64,000 nucleotides of DNA. It comes from Candidatus Eisenbacteria bacterium (GTDB taxonomy: Bacteria > Eisenbacteria > RBG-16-71-46 > CAIMUX01 > JAHJDP01). How positions within the stretch are numbered: the stretch's first letter is position 1; the number at the start of each line of letters is the position of its first letter. The notes beneath the pieces were generated by a model that made no database searches, was not told the DNA's origin, and saw only the letters and a program-made list of their open reading frames with translations. Made by a program: the position numbers and the translations under genes. The stretch lies in contig JAHJDP010000109.1 of NCBI GenBank assembly GCA_018831195.1, positions 1 through 64,000 on the forward strand, written 5' to 3'. Shown here in pieces: positions 62,701-64,000 of this stretch.

Positions 62701-62903
62701 AATATCTCGAAGCGCCCGCGAAACTCCCATCCGGAAAGACATCACCCGCCGGCGGGCCGCTTAAACTTACCGAAGTTTATAATTCAATGCTCCGGTCACC
62801 CATCCCGGCACCGGAGCCCACATGGCAGGAAAATCTAATGGTCCAACTCGCCCGCCTTGGCGTTTATTTTATAGATGGACGTTTGAGCTTCAATCTGCGG
62901 TAG
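59733..62903 (+). CDS. Usher-like outer-membrane barrel with Ig-like and SdrD_B-like domains
   Basis: About 1,056 residues. The start is uncertain: ATG 59733 is the first after the previous gene, but the in-frame ATT codons at 59685 or 59703 would give a better signal peptide (KLINGRIIACLGMLALILGF). Two Ig/NEW3-like domains (~15-215) come first (QVVIPAHTIRTIPFTLWIPA). A long barrel-like region of amphipathic strands spans ~250-705. Two SdrD_B/CarboxypepD_reg-like modules follow (GVVFLDEDMDGYPDLDEERI; GVVFRDENHNGARDSDEGG), then a Pro/Ala/Lys-rich linker (~930-1000) and a short end with FIDGRLSFNLR. It fits an outer-membrane secretion or assembly pore for the small proteins upstream. No close match to FimD-type ushers was seen. 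Confidence 0.75.
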   Translation: MLALILGFVVKPAQGRPEFITKGFHPAYISGVQRAPARAGEFYTCSYKIENLQADSLNLQLEIDAPDEWLPVTGRKQVVIPAHTIRTIPFTLWIPAHASADSLHKIIVSAHTIPEFRRLENAALNVEVAPQSGISLNSLTDGLKGEAGSEIKHLFEIQNTGNQTDVYHVSALSIPFCETRLSETKVRLGPGERRQIAATMTPPDSDREKTLYILELNADQENGMNEFRPIHSDKDVLTTVYKSHRAPNRYKRLPLNLMMRMGETHGDQPFYGIRFDTKGSISPNAQIDLDVEFTTERRNPGMTSWKNQRFHLAWLDKSWEVDIGDIHRESPDVATKTISGRGVAFEGQRGEWTGRFFAGKERSPQVIPTWSTAIEYRADRKLAFGVDYIRKGEEGVHHRRDDLTSITTRFDPTAALSIRYETGFSRTRAYTGNSRGASGLFHLDYQSEKLKIRGRTYYGSDGYTGWSYNRDGVALYTSFNVNPFAKLWMNVDSSRGRSYLSKDSPESSTSRIRFGGRLLTSSWPGLEMTVGSNSCESDAYGSRSHTEERDMSIMASHHLGPILATAMRQWGRAKNHLTGGSGRTNGLECSLGGQVLGLHVAFHMNDDHGRSTVSDDATWTTSLSGDIAWSSWRRGVTASLMFASRWISSVNDINDRLREDRIYPKLSLRLSPKLWLSSDAGLRTDRGELKFDQWQIRLTFSSAEALPLVWSPVRGGVRGVVFLDEDMDGYPDLDEERIEGVILLMEGSHRVTDRAGQLDWDAMNPGIYWLDMNQTTLPSGYYLKQKLPLEVHVSAGNETQIYIPLTRGGEISGVVFRDENHNGARDSDEGGVSEIRMVLTQDGTHVAEWLTDKSGKYTVRDIPTGRYQIRIADHWLPSNWDLTGPSIVDVEVGAESLPYSASHGIAPKIRPIVTTYRGGIKKRLLQAEQETTRVAPVAPVTAAAPAAPVVAAAPPKEKQVPHKSSPTPQKSPHVSLRKAQASRVTPQAAKYLEAPAKLPSGKTSPAGGPLKLTEVYNSMLRSPIPAPEPTWQENLMVQLARLGVYFIDGRLSFNLR

Positions 62904-62937
62904 TCATTGATGGCTGTGGTTTCCAAAATCACCTGTT

Positions 62938-64000
62938 TTAGTATGCCAACTGCCGGAACTCATCCCGCATATCTCTAAAAGGACCTGTAACATTTAGGCC
63001 TTCCCGCGCATAGGCCAAGGTATAGAGACTATCGGCGAGAAATGATTGAATAACACTGTCGGCTAAGATGCCTTGAGCCTTAGCCCGAGCATCCAGTATA
63101 CGATAAGCATCTCCCACAATTTCTGTGGAAATCACAAGACTATCCGGTAATACAAAGCGAGAATAAAAAACAGCTGAATTGGATGTTAAGAGATGATATT
63201 CGGGCTCGGCCGATGATTGAACCCGCGAAACACTTGAGATTTTATATTCATATGTATTATTCCAATTAAAACCGTGTTCCTCCAAAACAAAACCCCTTGC
63301 CACTAAGTAAAAGAGCATATCGGCCGGTTTCACATCTCCTTCCGATGCATCCAGAAAATTCTGGTCAGGCTCAATAATAGGAGGGAAATAGTAGGTGCCA
63401 GGATTGACCTCCATACAGGCCAGAAAAAATGTATTATCCAGCACCATATTGCTTTTATCGCGCAATCTTTTGGGCACGCTTGTGCTTCCGCATAGCCAAG
63501 CCAATTCACGATCTTCGTGTATTCCTGGAGTCAAGTAGAGACTGTTGTTTATGTTCCCGAGGTGGAAAAAGCAAAACTCTTGGGATTGAGTTATGGAATT
63601 CCCCGAGTGGTTGAGGTTTATGATTCTAAAGACAGATGGATTATATTGGGAAATTTCTGTCAATAGTATTCTTTTGGCAGCCGATTCATTTGGTAAGGGA
63701 ATTACTTTGATAATCCGCATTTGGCAGTAATTTGGGTCGTCCGTATTGGTCGTTCCCAATCCGGGAAAGCGATCCATAGCCGGTACTGTAAATTGGATTT
63801 TGGAATCTGAATTCCACCCATAGAGATAAGAGGGAGTCGCCATTTCATGGGACCATCCGAGAACTAATCTTTCTGAATCATCAGACGCATCAGAAGAAGC
63901 AGTATCGCCTGTTTTAGCTTCGGCAGGTGGGATATCCACAATCATTGCACCTTCGAGTCTCTGTGGGTGTCCAGATGGCGCCCTGAGTATTTTTGTGGAT
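62938..64000 (-). CDS. Unknown protein, 5' end beyond the window
   Basis: The minus-strand frame is open to the right edge (353 codons visible), reading TKILRAPSGHPQRLEGAM before the first internal ATG at 63945, so the real start lies outside. The product is beta-rich in the first half and helical near the end (DARAKAQGILADSVIQSFLA). I do not recognise it. The gene is more A+T-rich than its neighbours and converges on the barrel gene with a 34-base gap. Confidence 0.6.
   Translation of the reverse strand, partial: STKILRAPSGHPQRLEGAMIVDIPPAEAKTGDTASSDASDDSERLVLGWSHEMATPSYLYGWNSDSKIQFTVPAMDRFPGLGTTNTDDPNYCQMRIIKVIPLPNESAAKRILLTEISQYNPSVFRIINLNHSGNSITQSQEFCFFHLGNINNSLYLTPGIHEDRELAWLCGSTSVPKRLRDKSNMVLDNTFFLACMEVNPGTYYFPPIIEPDQNFLDASEGDVKPADMLFYLVARGFVLEEHGFNWNNTYEYKISSVSRVQSSAEPEYHLLTSNSAVFYSRFVLPDSLVISTEIVGDAYRILDARAKAQGILADSVIQSFLADSLYTLAYAREGLNVTGPFRDMRDEFRQLAY

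Overview
The window is G+C-rich DNA from a diderm (outer-membrane) bacterium, probably an uncultured member of the FCB-like phyla such as Eisenbacteria, Krumholzibacteriota or Latescibacterota. This is inferred from secreted proteins that end in FlgD-like/type IX-type C-terminal domains, a gingipain-like C25 peptidase, a CBM9/DUF5916-type protein, a TonB-dependent receptor, a bacillithiol-type deacetylase and many FG-GAP and PAS proteins. No IS element, phage, CRISPR array or rRNA was seen. Two tRNA genes (Gln-CTG, Glu-CTC) are present. Neither encodes its 3' CCA, which fits the CCA-adding enzyme gene in the window.

Layout. 0-6.3 kb: end of an unknown gene, HU with two strong hairpins, and a very large C25 peptidase interrupted by an in-frame TGA. 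6.4-8.4 kb: two tRNAs and a pair of membrane-anchored coiled-coil proteins, one ending in an outer-membrane-like beta domain. 8.4-13.9 kb (minus): MFS/UMF1 transporter, NhaC antiporter, TrmH methyltransferase, AEC transporter, acylphosphatase. 14-17.5 kb: a YprB/YprA (MrfB/MrfA-like) DNA-repair pair. 17.5-24.5 kb: winged-helix protein, BshB1-like deacetylase, GT-C glycosyltransferase, then a minus-strand group of CCA-adding enzyme, endonuclease V and NAD synthase. 24.7-34.5 kb: solute-binding lipoprotein coupled to a histidine kinase, HD-GYP protein, alpha/beta hydrolase, a sorted secreted protein, STAS protein and radical SAM protein.

34.5-56 kb is rich in envelope and signalling genes: PAP2 lipoprotein, DUF5916 barrel, a secreted papain-like protease with an overlapping secreted partner, a frameshifted PAS hybrid kinase, an SH3 protein, two paralogous CxC-motif proteins, a Ser/Thr kinase with TPRs, a formylglycine-generating-enzyme-like protein, a PDZ gluzincin-like protein and a TonB receptor. 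56.4-62.9 kb is the most interesting block: six tightly spaced plus-strand genes encode four small exported beta proteins with a common C-terminal motif, a PapD/DUF916-like exported chaperone candidate, and a ~1056-residue outer-membrane barrel with N-terminal Ig-like domains and SdrD_B-like repeats. It reads like a divergent chaperone-usher-type surface-fibre assembly locus. The right edge holds an incomplete, more A+T-rich unknown gene.

A recurring oddity is disrupted genes for exported or sensory proteins. Three coding regions (C25 peptidase, papain-like protease, small lipoprotein) contain an in-frame TGA where a Trp codon (TGG) would restore a coherent protein, and one kinase gene has a -1-type frameshift. 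TGA is the ordinary stop of many other genes here, so whole-genome reassignment is unlikely. Point mutations, assembly errors or local readthrough remain open.
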